64,000 nucleotides of DNA from Acidobacteriota bacterium (GCA_019639135.1 JAHBSL010000002.1:186001-250000), one strand, 5' to 3'. Counted from the first letter of the stretch, positions 47,963 through 56,720 are shown. The notes: generated by a model from the sequence alone, not told the origin. Translations and numbers: made by a program.

Positions 47963-48237
47963 TTAGAGCGCGGTCACACGGTCGATGCAGACTTGGGCGT
48001 TGGGGCGTTTTACTCGGATGCGGAGGCGGGGCGATGGGCGATTGGGGTCGGGCTCGGCGAGTTCGGAGCGATATGTGATGTCGTAGGCGGCGCGGAGTTG
48101 GCGGGCGATGTCCTCGTATGCGCGGTCGATCTCGGCGACCTGCGAGATCGGAAAATAGACGCCGCCCCATAACCCTCAACAAACCCGATCATCGTCGCAA
48201 AATGCTCAATATTCCTCGCGTGTCCAGTTTCAGCCAT
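47963..48237 (-). pseudogene. Frameshifted remnant of a VWFA-related exported protein
   Basis: The minus strand starts MAETGHARNIEHFATM in one frame and continues after about 24 codons in another as GGVYFPISQVAEIDRAYEDI, then QLRAAYDITYRSE, LRIRVKRPN and a TAA stop. The change of frame is at a GGGGCGGCG run near 48165. The joined product resembles the C-terminal end of VWFA-related proteins (compare GRAFFQGQIAPISYDPFFRE in the intact gene at 57568-58557). The VWA domain itself is missing, so this is a decayed 3' fragment. Confidence 0.7.
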
Positions 48238-48458
48238 GACAAACTCTCCTTTATTTTCCTATGATTTCCCGCCAGAACGGCGGAAATTTAACACGAAAGC
48301 TATACATTTTTCAAGCGTAAATAGTTCTTGAGAGAGCTTCGCTTGTTAAATGCCCTTCACGCTCGAACTATTCGATTATTCAAGCGTTTAAGCGAATTTT
48401 TCTATGTTCTGAACAACTTTCGGGTTAAACGCTAGATTTGCCGCATGTTGGGCCAGAT

Positions 48459-49121
48459 CTATTGAATGAAACTAAAGTGTTCGATTTTGTCGGGGTAGAA
48501 CTCTCGGCAATACTCCCGAAAGAGCGTCACTGCTTCGGCCTTGACCTCGCCGGACGAACTATAAGGAGCTTTCTCCGCTACATCAAGTCCGAAAGAACGA
48601 GCTTCGTTTCGTTGCACCACCAGTTTCGGATCATCATATGATGCATATAACCAATCCTCGACAACCTCGGGAAATTCTAAACCAACGTATCCTCCAAGCG
48701 AAGACCATAGCGAAACCATAGTATGAGCAGACTCTACCGGGACTTTCTCCTTCGCCATAGACGCAAAAAATCCAGTCGGATTACCCGAATAACCGGAGGT
48801 CGCCATTGCAGAGTTATTGACTAAGCTAATGAAGTTTTCTGCATCCGGCATGTATGGGAGTACATAAGTTCCGGCCAGACCGCCCACCGCTTCAAGGCCA
48901 CCAGCTTCCATTCCCTCAGCTCCTCCTAGGATAACAAAGAAAGGAAATTTGGCGTCACGGCAAAGTGAGCCAAGAATGGCACAACGCTCGAATGCGTGGC
49001 CCTGTGCACCGATGACATTCATAGCTTTTATGTGCTCCTTTCCAAGAAATGATCTTTCTATCGCCGGACGAACGAGCAGTTTTGCCAAGGTGTGCATTAG
49101 TTTAGGTGCCTTTTCATTCAT
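48459..49121 (-). CDS. Unassigned soluble protein
   Basis: A 220-residue protein with no signal peptide. Notable segments are GAQGHAFERCAILGSLCRD, FFVILGGAEGMEAGG and AYVLPY-like strands, which could be a Rossmann-type fold, but I see no motif that fixes the function. AAGGAG precedes the ATG. It follows the OB-fold lipoprotein gene by 15 bases and is probably in its operon. Confidence 0.6.
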   Translation of the reverse strand: MNEKAPKLMHTLAKLLVRPAIERSFLGKEHIKAMNVIGAQGHAFERCAILGSLCRDAKFPFFVILGGAEGMEAGGLEAVGGLAGTYVLPYMPDAENFISLVNNSAMATSGYSGNPTGFFASMAKEKVPVESAHTMVSLWSSLGGYVGLEFPEVVEDWLYASYDDPKLVVQRNEARSFGLDVAEKAPYSSSGEVKAEAVTLFREYCREFYPDKIEHFSFIQ

Positions 49122-49136
49122 ATGTTCTCCTTCTTA

Positions 49137-49529
49137 TCATTTCACCAATTCGCAGGGTTTAAGGGCGATGTTTTTTAGGTCCATGTAGTTTTGGCTGTGG
49201 ATGTTTGCGATCTTGCCTTTGACGGTTACGTCCATGTTCATCCAGTTGTCCGCGATCTCGTCGGGTATTTTAGCCTGCGGGACGGTGCAGGACAGTTGTC
49301 GCTCTTTATGGACCCGCCGATCGAACTTGAGCGAGAGGGTGTAGCTGTTGCCTTCTGCTCGAGGCTGGTTGGCGATGTATCCGTGGACGATGACCTCTTT
49401 TCCCATGTAGGCCTCTTTATCCGCGACGGCTTTATCCGCCAATTCATCAACGGCGTAACCCTCTTTGGCCTCGCAGCCCGCGAGGGCGAAGATTACGAAG
49501 GATGCTGTAATCAGTAGTAAGGACTTCAT
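49137..49529 (-). CDS. OB-fold (tRNA_anti-like) lipoprotein
   Basis: A 130-residue lipoprotein with lipobox LAGC and Cys at residue 19. The mature part has the OB pattern YMGKEVIVHGYIANQPR, YTLSLKFD and MDVTVKGKIANIH, like the tRNA_anti-like family of small envelope proteins. It shares this fold type with the lipoprotein at 28125-28493, though the sequences are clearly different. The ligand is unknown. Confidence 0.7.
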   Translation of the reverse strand: MKSLLLITASFVIFALAGCEAKEGYAVDELADKAVADKEAYMGKEVIVHGYIANQPRAEGNSYTLSLKFDRRVHKERQLSCTVPQAKIPDEIADNWMNMDVTVKGKIANIHSQNYMDLKNIALKPCELVK

Positions 49530-49554
49530 CTCTTTTCGTGCCCGTTAGCAATCG

Positions 49555-49947
49555 CTACCACAATACTGCCACCAGATTGCTTGCCGCAATCGCTTTATCG
49601 ACGGTGAGCAAAGGAGCGCTTAGGCGTCGAGCAAGGCCGACAATGATCCGGTCGTGCATTTCGGGTACGGAAAGATCGTTGTCAAAATCCACGATGTCTT
49701 CCGGGTCTAAAGGCGTCAAGACGTACTGGGAGCCAGCCTTCAAACTCTGAAACTCCGCGGAATAGTTGATCGGCGAGCCGTATTTAGCGTTGATGTAGTA
49801 AAGTTCGGCAAGAACTATCGAAGAGATGTGGATGAACGCTTGTCCATTCTGAGCTTCGTCGAAGGCCGCTTTTGCTTTCGGACCGAGTTTCTGGGAAGCG
49901 ATAAGATACCAAAACAGAGCATGAGTATCCGCTACATAATCATTCAT
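49555..49947 (-). CDS. vapC: VapC-type PIN-domain toxin
   Basis: A 130-residue PIN nuclease with the acidic metal-binding residues in place: Asp in YVADTHALFWYL, Glu in SSIVLAELYY, and Asp in PEMHDRIIVG, with a further Asp in LLTVDKAI. VapC toxins cut RNA, usually tRNA or rRNA, when the antitoxin is lost. The gene for the likely antitoxin ends five bases before this start. Confidence 0.88.
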   Translation of the reverse strand: MNDYVADTHALFWYLIASQKLGPKAKAAFDEAQNGQAFIHISSIVLAELYYINAKYGSPINYSAEFQSLKAGSQYVLTPLDPEDIVDFDNDLSVPEMHDRIIVGLARRLSAPLLTVDKAIAASNLVAVLW

Positions 49948-49952
49948 AACGG

Positions 49953-50180
49953 CTATTCTGCGTCTAGTTTCTGTTTCCAGCCATCACGGATCTCACGCAG
50001 ATCGGAAACGATGTCGATATCATCCGGAAACTTGTTTTTCCATGCCCCGTAAAGGTTTTTCGGCTTGCTGTTTGCACGAGTATTTGAGCGCAACCGATGA
50101 GCCAGATGCTCGACTAATTCGAGTTGCTCAGCAGGCGTTAACTGCTCGGCAAGCTTTGTGATCTCCTGAAGTCCGTTCAT
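49953..50180 (-). CDS. Probable VapB-like antitoxin
   Basis: A 75-residue protein directly upstream of vapC. The N-terminal half is a helical pair (LQEITKLAEQLTPAEQLELVEHLAHRL) as in short antitoxins that pair with PIN toxins; the C-terminal half is basic and Trp-containing and would wrap the toxin. No clear AbrB or RHH DNA-binding fold is visible, so the family assignment rests partly on position. Confidence 0.75.
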   Translation of the reverse strand: MNGLQEITKLAEQLTPAEQLELVEHLAHRLRSNTRANSKPKNLYGAWKNKFPDDIDIVSDLREIRDGWKQKLDAE

Positions 50181-50218
50181 ATCGTTATCCTCAAGATCAT
50201 TATAACTCAGGACGTTTG

Positions 50219-51253
50219 CTAAATCTCCTCAAAATCTAAAACGACCTTGCCGCAGTTGCCTTCGCGGATGGCTTCGAAGCCTTTTTCGAAGTCTTTGTAG
50301 GAATAGCGGTGGGTGACGACGGGCGAGATATCGACGCCGGCGTCAAGGAGGTTGGACATCTGATACCAGGTCTCGTACATCTGGCGGCCGTAGATGCCTT
50401 TGATGGTGATCATGTTGAAGATGACGGTCTTCCAGTCGATGGCGAACTGCTCGGCGGGGATGCCGAGGAAGGCGATCTTGCCGCCGTGGAACATATTGGC
50501 GAGCATATCCTTGAACGCCACCGGAACCCCGGACATTTCCATCCCGACGTCGAAACCTTCCTTCATTCCCAATTCTTTCTGGACGTCCTTGATCGACGTT
50601 TTGCTGACATCTACGGCACGTGTTACGTGGCCCATTTTTTCGGCGAGCTGGAGCCGAAAGGGATTGACGTCGGTGATGACGATGTTGCGTGCTCCGGCGT
50701 GCTTCGCGACCGCGGCGGCCATAATGCCGATCGGGCCGGCCCCGGTGATAAGCACGTCCTCGCCAAAGACCTCGAACTCGAGCGCCGTATGTACCGCATT
50801 GCCGAAGGGGTCGAAGATGGCGGCGACGTCGAGGTCAACGCCGGGCTTGTGCTTCCAGATGTTTGTGTGCGGCACGGCGATGAACTCGGCAAACCCGCCG
50901 TTGGTGTTAACGCCTACGCCGGTCGTATTGGCACAAAGTGCCCGCTTCCCTGCCATGCAGTTGCGACAGCGGCCGCAAACCAGGTGGCCCTCAACGCTGA
51001 CGATGTCGCCGGGCTTGAAATCGACGACGTTCGAGCCGACATCGACGATCTCACCGACGAACTCGTGGCCGATGGTCGTCGGCACGTCGATCGTCGCCTG
51101 CGCCCATGCGTCCCACTTGTAAATATGGAGGTCCGTGCCGCATATGCCGCCGCGTTTTACGCGGATCATCACGTCGTTTATGCCCATCTCGGGCACTGGC
51201 ACGTCCTCTATCCAAAGGCCGGGCTCGGCCTTGCTCTTAACGATAGCTTTCAT
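50219..51253 (-). CDS. tdh: L-threonine 3-dehydrogenase
   Basis: A 344-residue zinc alcohol dehydrogenase-family enzyme oxidising threonine to 2-amino-3-ketobutyrate. Catalytic-zinc residues are in [11 protein letters not shown] and TIGHEFVGE, the structural-zinc Cys set in [15 protein letters not shown], and the NAD fold at [19 protein letters not shown]. The whole-length pattern and the [19 protein letters not shown]-like segment near residue 275 are typical of Tdh rather than general alcohol dehydrogenases. No kbl gene (the usual partner) is adjacent. It is divergent from pheS. Confidence 0.92.
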   Translation of the reverse strand: MKAIVKSKAEPGLWIEDVPVPEMGINDVMIRVKRGGICGTDLHIYKWDAWAQATIDVPTTIGHEFVGEIVDVGSNVVDFKPGDIVSVEGHLVCGRCRNCMAGKRALCANTTGVGVNTNGGFAEFIAVPHTNIWKHKPGVDLDVAAIFDPFGNAVHTALEFEVFGEDVLITGAGPIGIMAAAVAKHAGARNIVITDVNPFRLQLAEKMGHVTRAVDVSKTSIKDVQKELGMKEGFDVGMEMSGVPVAFKDMLANMFHGGKIAFLGIPAEQFAIDWKTVIFNMITIKGIYGRQMYETWYQMSNLLDAGVDISPVVTHRYSYKDFEKGFEAIREGNCGKVVLDFEEI

Positions 51254-51406
51254 TTATCGAAGTCACCTTATTTTGCGGAATAAAGCCAATGATATCAGAG
51301 GTTCGGACGGCGGGCGAAAGCTCTCGCGGCGAACCGCGGCGGGCGGCGGCGATATTTTTCTTCCGCCCTGTATTTTCTCGCCGGATTTCGGTTATCCTTA
51401 GTGTTT

Positions 51407-52573
51407 ATGTCTGATGCAAATCAACATATCGAAGCGGCGAGGACGGCATTTGCCGAGGCCTTTACACCGTTCGATTCACTTGACCTAAATGGCGGCGGCC
51501 TTGCCGATGCCGAGGCGAAACTTCGGGAACTTGGCGAGCTGAAGGTCCGCCACACCGGCAAAAAGTCGGCACTTGCCGAGGCGAAAAAGATGATCGGCCG
51601 CGTCGCCCCGGAGGAGCGGTCAGCCTTTGGCCAGGCGGTTCAGGCCGCCGAGAAGGAGATCATCGACCGGCTTGAGAAGGCCGAGGCCGAGCTTAATGAG
51701 TTCATTACGGCGGCGAGGATCGAACGCGAGCGACTTGATGTAACGATTCCCGGCCGGCGGCCGAGGACCGGCCATCTGCACCCGATAACGATCCTGCGGC
51801 AGCAGATCGAGGACATCTTTGTTTCAATGGGCTACGCGATCGAGGACGACCGCGAGATAGAGACGGACTATTACAACTTTGACGCGCTGAACATTCCCGA
51901 GGGCCATCCGGCCCGCGAGTCGCAGGACACGTTTTACACGACCGGCGGCTTTGCCCTGCGTTCGCAGACCTCGACCGTGCAGATCCGGGCGATGGAGCGC
52001 CGCGGCGTTCCGATTCGCATAATCGCACCGGGCAAGGTCTTTCGCCGCGACACGCCGGATATGACGCACGTGCCGATGTTTCACCAGATCGAGGGCCTCT
52101 GTGTCGATAAAGGCATCACGATGGCGCACCTGAAAGGCACTGTGACCGAATGGTTAAAGCGGCTCTTCGGCGAGGATACCGTCACGCGGTTTCGCCCGTC
52201 GTACTTCCCTTTCACCGAGCCCTCGGCCGAGTTCGATTTCTCGTGTTTTGTCTGCCACGGCTCCGGGCGAGTGAGCAGTGAGCAGCGAGCAGTGAGCAGT
52301 GAGAAAGGCGAAGATGGCGACGGACTGCTTACCGCTCACGGCTCACCGCTAACAGACAGATGTCGGCCCTGCAAGGGCTCGGGCTGGATCGAGCTTGGCG
52401 GGTCGGGCATGGTGCATCCTAATGTGCTCCGGGCGTGCGGCGTCGATCCGGCCGTTTACTCGGGCTTCGCCTTCGGCTTCGGCCTCGAACGCATGGCCGC
52501 GATGATGTTCAACATCGACGACATCCGGCATATGTTCGAGAATGATGTGAGATTTTTGGAGCAGTTTCGGTAA
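51407..52573 (+). CDS. pheS: Phenylalanyl-tRNA synthetase alpha chain, with in-frame insertion
   Basis: A 388-residue protein that makes Phe-tRNA with PheT. It has an N-terminal coiled coil (residues 1-100), then the class II core with [19 protein letters not shown], the motif 2 region [11 protein letters not shown], and [11 protein letters not shown] with [11 protein letters not shown] as motif 3. Usual bacterial PheS is about 340-350 residues; here an extra stretch of about 31 residues sits between the Cys pairs CxxC-HGSG and CRPCKGSG, made of repeat DNA (see the repeat entry). The ATG at 51407 is preferred over GTG at 51401. pheT lies 1.0 kb away instead of adjacent. Confidence 0.93.
   Translation: MSDANQHIEAARTAFAEAFTPFDSLDLNGGGLADAEAKLRELGELKVRHTGKKSALAEAKKMIGRVAPEERSAFGQAVQAAEKEIIDRLEKAEAELNEFITAARIERERLDVTIPGRRPRTGHLHPITILRQQIEDIFVSMGYAIEDDREIETDYYNFDALNIPEGHPARESQDTFYTTGGFALRSQTSTVQIRAMERRGVPIRIIAPGKVFRRDTPDMTHVPMFHQIEGLCVDKGITMAHLKGTVTEWLKRLFGEDTVTRFRPSYFPFTEPSAEFDFSCFVCHGSGRVSSEQRAVSSEKGEDGDGLLTAHGSPLTDRCRPCKGSGWIELGGSGMVHPNVLRACGVDPAVYSGFAFGFGLERMAAMMFNIDDIRHMFENDVRFLEQFR
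52269..52361. repeat. Heptamer inverted-repeat element inside pheS
   Basis: Direct heptamers GTGAGCA, almost five copies, lie at 52271-52303. After a 23-base centre comes a matching tract of GCTCACC-type heptamers at 52327-52354, nearly the inverse complement, so the element can fold into a hairpin. Its total length (about 93 bases) keeps the pheS frame. Similar TCAC/GTGAG pieces occur in the intergenic mosaic at 45510-45525. Confidence 0.85.
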
Positions 52574-52828
52574 ATGGATCAGTCTAATCCAATAATTGCG
52601 GCACACAAGCATTCCTCCAATCATCGGGAGGAACTCCTTTCGAGTGAAAACTGCGGCTGCTTCCACTGTCTCAAGATATATTCGCCAACGGAGATCGAGG
52701 ATTGGATTGATGAAAATGATAGTTGTGCGCTGTGCCCAAATTGCGGAATTGACTCTGTGATTGGTTCTAAATCCGGCTATCCGATAACAACGGAATTTCT
52801 AAGGCAAATGCATCAACACTGGTTTTAG
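52574..52828 (+). CDS. Small zinc-ribbon-like cytoplasmic protein
   Basis: An 84-residue protein starting directly after the pheS stop. It has CFHCLK and, after an acidic stretch (EIEDWIDEND), CALCPNCG, giving two Cys pairs that probably hold one zinc. The C-terminal SKSGYPITTEFLRQMHQHWF is a pattern I know from small conserved bacterial proteins of unknown role, so it is likely a real gene. It interrupts the usual pheS-pheT order. Confidence 0.75.
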   Translation: MDQSNPIIAAHKHSSNHREELLSSENCGCFHCLKIYSPTEIEDWIDENDSCALCPNCGIDSVIGSKSGYPITTEFLRQMHQHWF

Positions 52829-52831
52829 AGA

Positions 52832-52990
52832 ATGAACATTAGCTACAACTGGCTCACGGAGTTTATTGATTTTGACCTTTCACCGGAGAAAAGGGCGGCG
52901 TCTTTGACGCATGTGGGATTCGCGGTCGAGTGCGTGTGGCCAGCAAAGAATCGTTTGGGTTTCGAGGCACTTGATCTTTGCCAAATGTGA
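52832..52990 (+). pseudogene. Decayed duplicate of the pheT 5' end
   Basis: The first 33 codons match the start of the true pheT (53600) at 82 of 99 bases; the encoded start [20 protein letters not shown] compares with [20 protein letters not shown]. Similarity ends after AVE at codon 33, and the frame then runs through unrelated residues to a TGA at 52988. It is only 52 codons long and cannot make a working PheT. It is not a recent copy, since about one base in six differs. Confidence 0.88.
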
Positions 52991-53011
52991 TAAAGTTGAG
53001 GGCAGGAAGAT

Positions 53012-53209
53012 ATGTCTGTAACAACCTTCGAAGGTGTCGTAAAAGATGGTAGGGTCGTCATTCCTTCGGAATTCAAACTTCCCGAGGCTGCAAGGGTTTA
53101 CATTATCGTCCCCGATGATCCGCCCAGGCGAATTATGAGTCCGCGTCTGGCAAATAAGGACGACGCTAAGCTATTTATAAAAACTGTCGAGGAAGACATT
53201 GAAGACTGA
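53012..53209 (+). CDS. Small antitoxin-like protein
   Basis: A 65-residue protein beginning [20 protein letters not shown], the beta-hairpin pattern of AbrB/MazE-like and DUF104-like small proteins, with a helical acidic tail. These often pair with a downstream effector. Here the next gene overlaps it by 11 bases and encodes a retropepsin-like protein, so the two form a unit. DNA binding and autoregulation are possible but not shown. Confidence 0.65.
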   Translation: MSVTTFEGVVKDGRVVIPSEFKLPEAARVYIIVPDDPPRRIMSPRLANKDDAKLFIKTVEEDIED

Positions 53210-53588
53210 ATTTGACCCGAGCTTTGACCCGCCCGCTCCGATTGGAACTGTCCTGAAAAGAAATAGAACTACTGGTGAAAGGAGCGATGAGATCAAGATG
53301 CTTCTTGATACGGGTGCGGACGTTTCACTCCTGCCTGAAGACCGGATTCCGGCCCCGGTTCTTGATTCGGCCCGTTTCGGAACAGTTCGGCTGACTGCAT
53401 TTGACGGCAGTTCTCGATCCTATCGTTCAATCGAACTGCAGATCGTTTTTCAAGGCAAGCGGTTCACAGGCGAGTTCTGTTTAATTGACGACGACATTGG
53501 AGTTTTGGGCCGCGATGTACTTAATCAGGTTTCAATACTGCTCGACGGCCCGAATCTTGTTTGGGATGTAATAGAATCCAACAACTAA
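53199..53588 (+). CDS. Retropepsin-like aspartic protease
   Basis: A 129-residue protein with the single-domain aspartic protease signature LLDTGADVSLLP (D-T-G-A) near residues 35-46 and the second conserved GVLGRDVLNQ segment (ILGRD type) near 108-117. Such clan AA enzymes act as dimers, and few bacterial ones have known substrates. The start is TTG at 53199, overlapping the upstream gene. It ends 12 bases before pheT. Confidence 0.8.
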   Translation: MKTEFDPSFDPPAPIGTVLKRNRTTGERSDEIKMLLDTGADVSLLPEDRIPAPVLDSARFGTVRLTAFDGSSRSYRSIELQIVFQGKRFTGEFCLIDDDIGVLGRDVLNQVSILLDGPNLVWDVIESNN

Positions 53589-53599
53589 CCTTTTTCTGA

Positions 53600-55696
53600 A
53601 TGAATATTAGCTACAACTGGCTCAGGGAGCTTATTGATATTGAACTTTCGCCGGAGGAGACGGCAGCGGCTTTGACGCGCGTTGGTCTGGCGGTCGAGGG
53701 CATTCATCCGCATAAGGACGACCTTGTTCTCGACATCGATCTTACGTCGAACCGGCCGGACTGCCTTTCGCATCTCGGCGTCGCCCGCGAACTCGGCGTG
53801 ATAACGGGGAAGGAACTTGCCGCGGTGACGCAGACGCACGGAGAGACCATGGACGACGTTGCCGTGGACTCGATCCCGTTTCCGGCCGTCCTTGCTCCTG
53901 AGGTCGCACGTATTGAGAATCCCGAGCTTTGCCATCGCTTCACGGCTCGCGTCATCCGCGGGGTAAAGATCGGCGCTTCGCCGGAGTGGCTTGTCGATCG
54001 GCTCGAGGCTCTCGGTGAGCGTTCGATCAACAACGTAGCCGACATTACGAACTACGTTATGCTCGAACTCGGCCAACCGATGCACGCCTTTGACCTCGAT
54101 AAACTCGCCGAAAAGCGGATCGTCGTCCGCACTGCCAGGGCAGGCGAGAAGATCACGACTCTCGACGAGGCCGAACGCGAGCTTGACGAAACGATGCTCG
54201 CCATCTGCGACGCCGAACGCCCCGTTGCCGTCGCCGGCGTTATGGGCGGTTTTGAAAGCGGCATTACCGAAGCGACAACGAACGTCCTGCTTGAGGTCGC
54301 CTATTTCAAACGCGAGAACATCCGTCAGACCTCGCGTCGGCTGGGCCTCGCGACCGAGGCAAGCTATCGCTTTGAGCGCGGCGTCGATATCGAAAATCTT
54401 ATCCGTGCCTCGGACCGTGCGACCGAGTTGATCCTCGAACTCGCGGGCGGCGAGGCGGCGGACATCGTGGACGTTTATCCCGAACGCCAACAGGAGCGAA
54501 CGGTACGCTCAGCCAATATTTCCGCGGCCGTCAAACGGCTAACCGGGCTCGATGTCGCGGCCGATGAATGTGAACGGATACTCTCGGCTCTCGGCATCGA
54601 GCGCATCGGTGAGGGCGAATATACATCGCCGACCTGGCGGCACGACATCGCCATCGAGGAAGACCTTGTAGAAGAGGTCGCCCGCCACGCGGGTTACGAG
54701 AACATCAAGGACGAACTCCCGCCCGCTTACGGTGCGGGCGAATATCAGGCGACCGAGGTGCGTAAACGCCGCCTCCGCGGAGCACTCGCAGAGCAAGGCT
54801 TCGACGAAGCGATCGCCTATAGCTTCATCGACGTCCGCCACGATGATCTTTTCGCAGCAGTGCCCGAGTTCCTTCGCGAAGGCGGCGAGGAAAAATTTGT
54901 TACGCTCAAGGACTCGGTCATCGAAGGTGCCGTCCGGATGCGGCCTACGCTTATTCCCGGCCTGCTTGGCGCTCTTCGGCTAAATCTCAACCATCAGCGG
55001 CGGGACGTTAAGCTCTTCGAGATCGGCAAGGCGTTTGCCGCTTCCGGTATGGGCGAGCTGCCGGTCGAACGCGAGCTTTTCACCATCGCTGTGACCGGCG
55101 GCGAGGTACACGAGGACCGTGCGATGCCGGCCCGTCCGCTCGATCTCTACGATGCAAAAGGAGCGGTCGAAGCCGCTCTTGAGGCAGCCGGAACAGCGGG
55201 CTATGAATACCGCCCCGCAGAGGTCTCGCACCTGCGGCCGGGCCAGGCCGGCGAGGTGGTAAAGGACGGCCGCGTGGTCGGAACTTTCGGCCGGCTGAAT
55301 GAGGAAATCGCAGCCAATTACAAGTTTAAGCAGCCTGTATATGTTGCGGAGCTCGATCTACAAACGATACTCGCGGAACCGAGCGACCCGGCTGTTTACA
55401 CGCCTCTATCGCGGTTTCCTGCGGTCGTACGCGACATTTCGTTTCTGGTCCCGCGTTCGCTGACCTTTGCCGAGGTGCAGCGGACCGCACTTGCCGCGGG
55501 TGCCGCAAACCTTCGGGCGGTCTCGTTCGTCGATATCTTTGAAGGCAAGGGGCTCGCGGATGATGTCCGCTCGCTGACCATCCGGCTTGAGTTCCGGAGC
55601 GATGAGCGGACACTTACCGACGCCGAGGCCGAGGCGGAATACAACACGATCCTCTCTCAGCTTAAAGATGCGATGGGACTTGTGCCGCGAGCTTAA
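53600..55696 (+). CDS. pheT: Phenylalanyl-tRNA synthetase beta chain, short form
   Basis: A 698-residue PheT. Domain order: B1 (residues 1-37), then directly [22 protein letters not shown] (normally after the B2 domain), the B3/B4 editing region ([37 protein letters not shown]), B5 (RPDxx-type [16 protein letters not shown]), the catalytic-like B6/B7 and the C-terminal anticodon-recognition B8 domain ([15 protein letters not shown]). The 100-110 residue tRNA-binding OB domain B2, present in most bacterial PheT of about 800 residues, is absent. The rest appears intact, so it should work with PheS. Confidence 0.93.
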   Translation: MNISYNWLRELIDIELSPEETAAALTRVGLAVEGIHPHKDDLVLDIDLTSNRPDCLSHLGVARELGVITGKELAAVTQTHGETMDDVAVDSIPFPAVLAPEVARIENPELCHRFTARVIRGVKIGASPEWLVDRLEALGERSINNVADITNYVMLELGQPMHAFDLDKLAEKRIVVRTARAGEKITTLDEAERELDETMLAICDAERPVAVAGVMGGFESGITEATTNVLLEVAYFKRENIRQTSRRLGLATEASYRFERGVDIENLIRASDRATELILELAGGEAADIVDVYPERQQERTVRSANISAAVKRLTGLDVAADECERILSALGIERIGEGEYTSPTWRHDIAIEEDLVEEVARHAGYENIKDELPPAYGAGEYQATEVRKRRLRGALAEQGFDEAIAYSFIDVRHDDLFAAVPEFLREGGEEKFVTLKDSVIEGAVRMRPTLIPGLLGALRLNLNHQRRDVKLFEIGKAFAASGMGELPVERELFTIAVTGGEVHEDRAMPARPLDLYDAKGAVEAALEAAGTAGYEYRPAEVSHLRPGQAGEVVKDGRVVGTFGRLNEEIAANYKFKQPVYVAELDLQTILAEPSDPAVYTPLSRFPAVVRDISFLVPRSLTFAEVQRTALAAGAANLRAVSFVDIFEGKGLADDVRSLTIRLEFRSDERTLTDAEAEAEYNTILSQLKDAMGLVPRA

Positions 55697-55789
55697 TAGC
55701 GGAAATAGATCGAACTTGCAGTTTCGTGAGAAAATTTGGATAATCGTCGTCACGCGATCAGCCAAATGCTCTCACCTGGAGTCAATCGG

Positions 55790-56077
55790 ATGAATGGTCT
55801 AACGGGAATGGAGAAGTTCTCGCATCTCGAGGATAAGATTTACCTCACCATCGAGTTTGCAAAAAAACTTCGCGATGAAAATGAAAAGCTCGAAAAAGAG
55901 CTCGTCGATCTTCGCCGCGAAAAGCTTGGCTTTGATGCCGAGCGAATGCGGCTTGAAGAGAAGATCGAATCGCTGCTCACCGAGCGCGATGCGATCCAGC
56001 TCAAGGTCGAGGCCATGCTTGAGGCGATGACGATCCTCGATACCGAGGTCGCTGCCGCGGTCGGGAGGGTTCAGTGA
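55790..56077 (+). CDS. ZapB-like coiled-coil division protein
   Basis: A 95-residue protein that is one long heptad coiled coil after a short start (MEKFSHLEDKIYLTIEFAKK, then KLRDENEKLEKELVDLRREK). The next gene is zapA, which supports a ZapB-like role linking the Z ring to other division parts. GGAG eight bases before the ATG at 55790 supports that start; the ATG at 55808 is the alternative. It is shorter in motif than E. coli ZapB, so the call rests on form and neighbour. Confidence 0.65.
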   Translation: MNGLTGMEKFSHLEDKIYLTIEFAKKLRDENEKLEKELVDLRREKLGFDAERMRLEEKIESLLTERDAIQLKVEAMLEAMTILDTEVAAAVGRVQ

Positions 56078-56433
56078 TGGCGGTCGGACGCGAGGACGGC
56101 GGCTCGGCCGAACAGGCGATCCGCGTCGAGATCTACAACCAGACGTACAGCATCCGCTCGGATGGCGACAACGTGTATATTCAAAAACTCGCCGATTACG
56201 TCGATTCGAAGATGCGCGACATCTCGTCCGGTACGCTGACGGTCGATTCGCTTAAGGTCGCGATCCTCGCCGCACTTCACATCGCCGACGAACTCCATCA
56301 ACAGCAGCATCAGCATCAGCAATCGGATGCGCAGCTCGCCTCGCGGAGCGCAGAATGTACGGAGATGCTCGACCGCATCCTCAAACACAAGGACATCGTT
56401 CCGCAGGAACTTGAGTCCGACCGTTCGATGTGA
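56077..56433 (+). CDS. zapA: Cell division protein ZapA
   Basis: A 118-residue protein with the ZapA fold: the N-terminal strand pair IRVEIYNQTYSIRSDGDNVY, LADYVDSKMRDISS and a long coiled-coil helix with KVAILAALHIADELHQ. ZapA cross-links FtsZ filaments. A His/Gln-rich run lies at about residues 77-85. The ATG at 56077 shares a base with the stop of the ZapB-like gene, with GGGAGGG upstream. A 6S RNA-like sequence follows, as in many bacteria where ssrS lies after zapA. Confidence 0.9.
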   Translation: MAVGREDGGSAEQAIRVEIYNQTYSIRSDGDNVYIQKLADYVDSKMRDISSGTLTVDSLKVAILAALHIADELHQQQHQHQQSDAQLASRSAECTEMLDRILKHKDIVPQELESDRSM

Positions 56434-56498
56434 TTTTTATCCGGGCAGAGCCCACAGATTTCTTTCCTTCCACTTCTCCGAGTGCTATAGTTTTCCTA

Positions 56499-56720
56499 GG
56501 CGGCGAGCAATGACTGCCGGGTGCGTGACTGAACGCATTTATAATTGAGCCAACACTTGAATTGAGGGAGGCTGATGCCGATTTCAGTGCGGCTCCCTAC
56601 GCGGGAAGCCGCCGGAGGATGAGGCTTAGATGCATCGAAAGATGTAGAAGGCCACCCACCTGTTTGAAACAGGTTCAATTCACGCGTTTGGAACGGCTCA
56701 GGCGGTCGCTCGCTGCTTTT
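56499..56720 (+). ncRNA. ssrS: 6S RNA (probable)
   Basis: An RNA of about 220 nt directly downstream of zapA. The ends can pair: GCGGCGAGC near the start with GCTCGCTGC near the end, with further pairs GAC-GCC inside. The interior has a large unpaired central region, and the 3' half contains the stretch ACCCACCTGTTTGAAACAGG then TTCAA, like the CACCTTGAACCAAGG stem of E. coli 6S. A T-run follows. 6S RNA holds the housekeeping RNA polymerase in stationary phase by mimicking an open promoter. The ends are approximate. Confidence 0.7.

Noticed and set aside
50309-51283. A 324-codon plus-strand frame
   Set aside because: Mirror image of tdh in the opposite strand; no ribosome site and no domain.
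51254-51400. Possible leader peptide or T-box for pheS upstream of its start
   Set aside because: I looked for a run of Phe codons, a T-box core or an attenuator hairpin in the tdh-pheS gap and did not find one.
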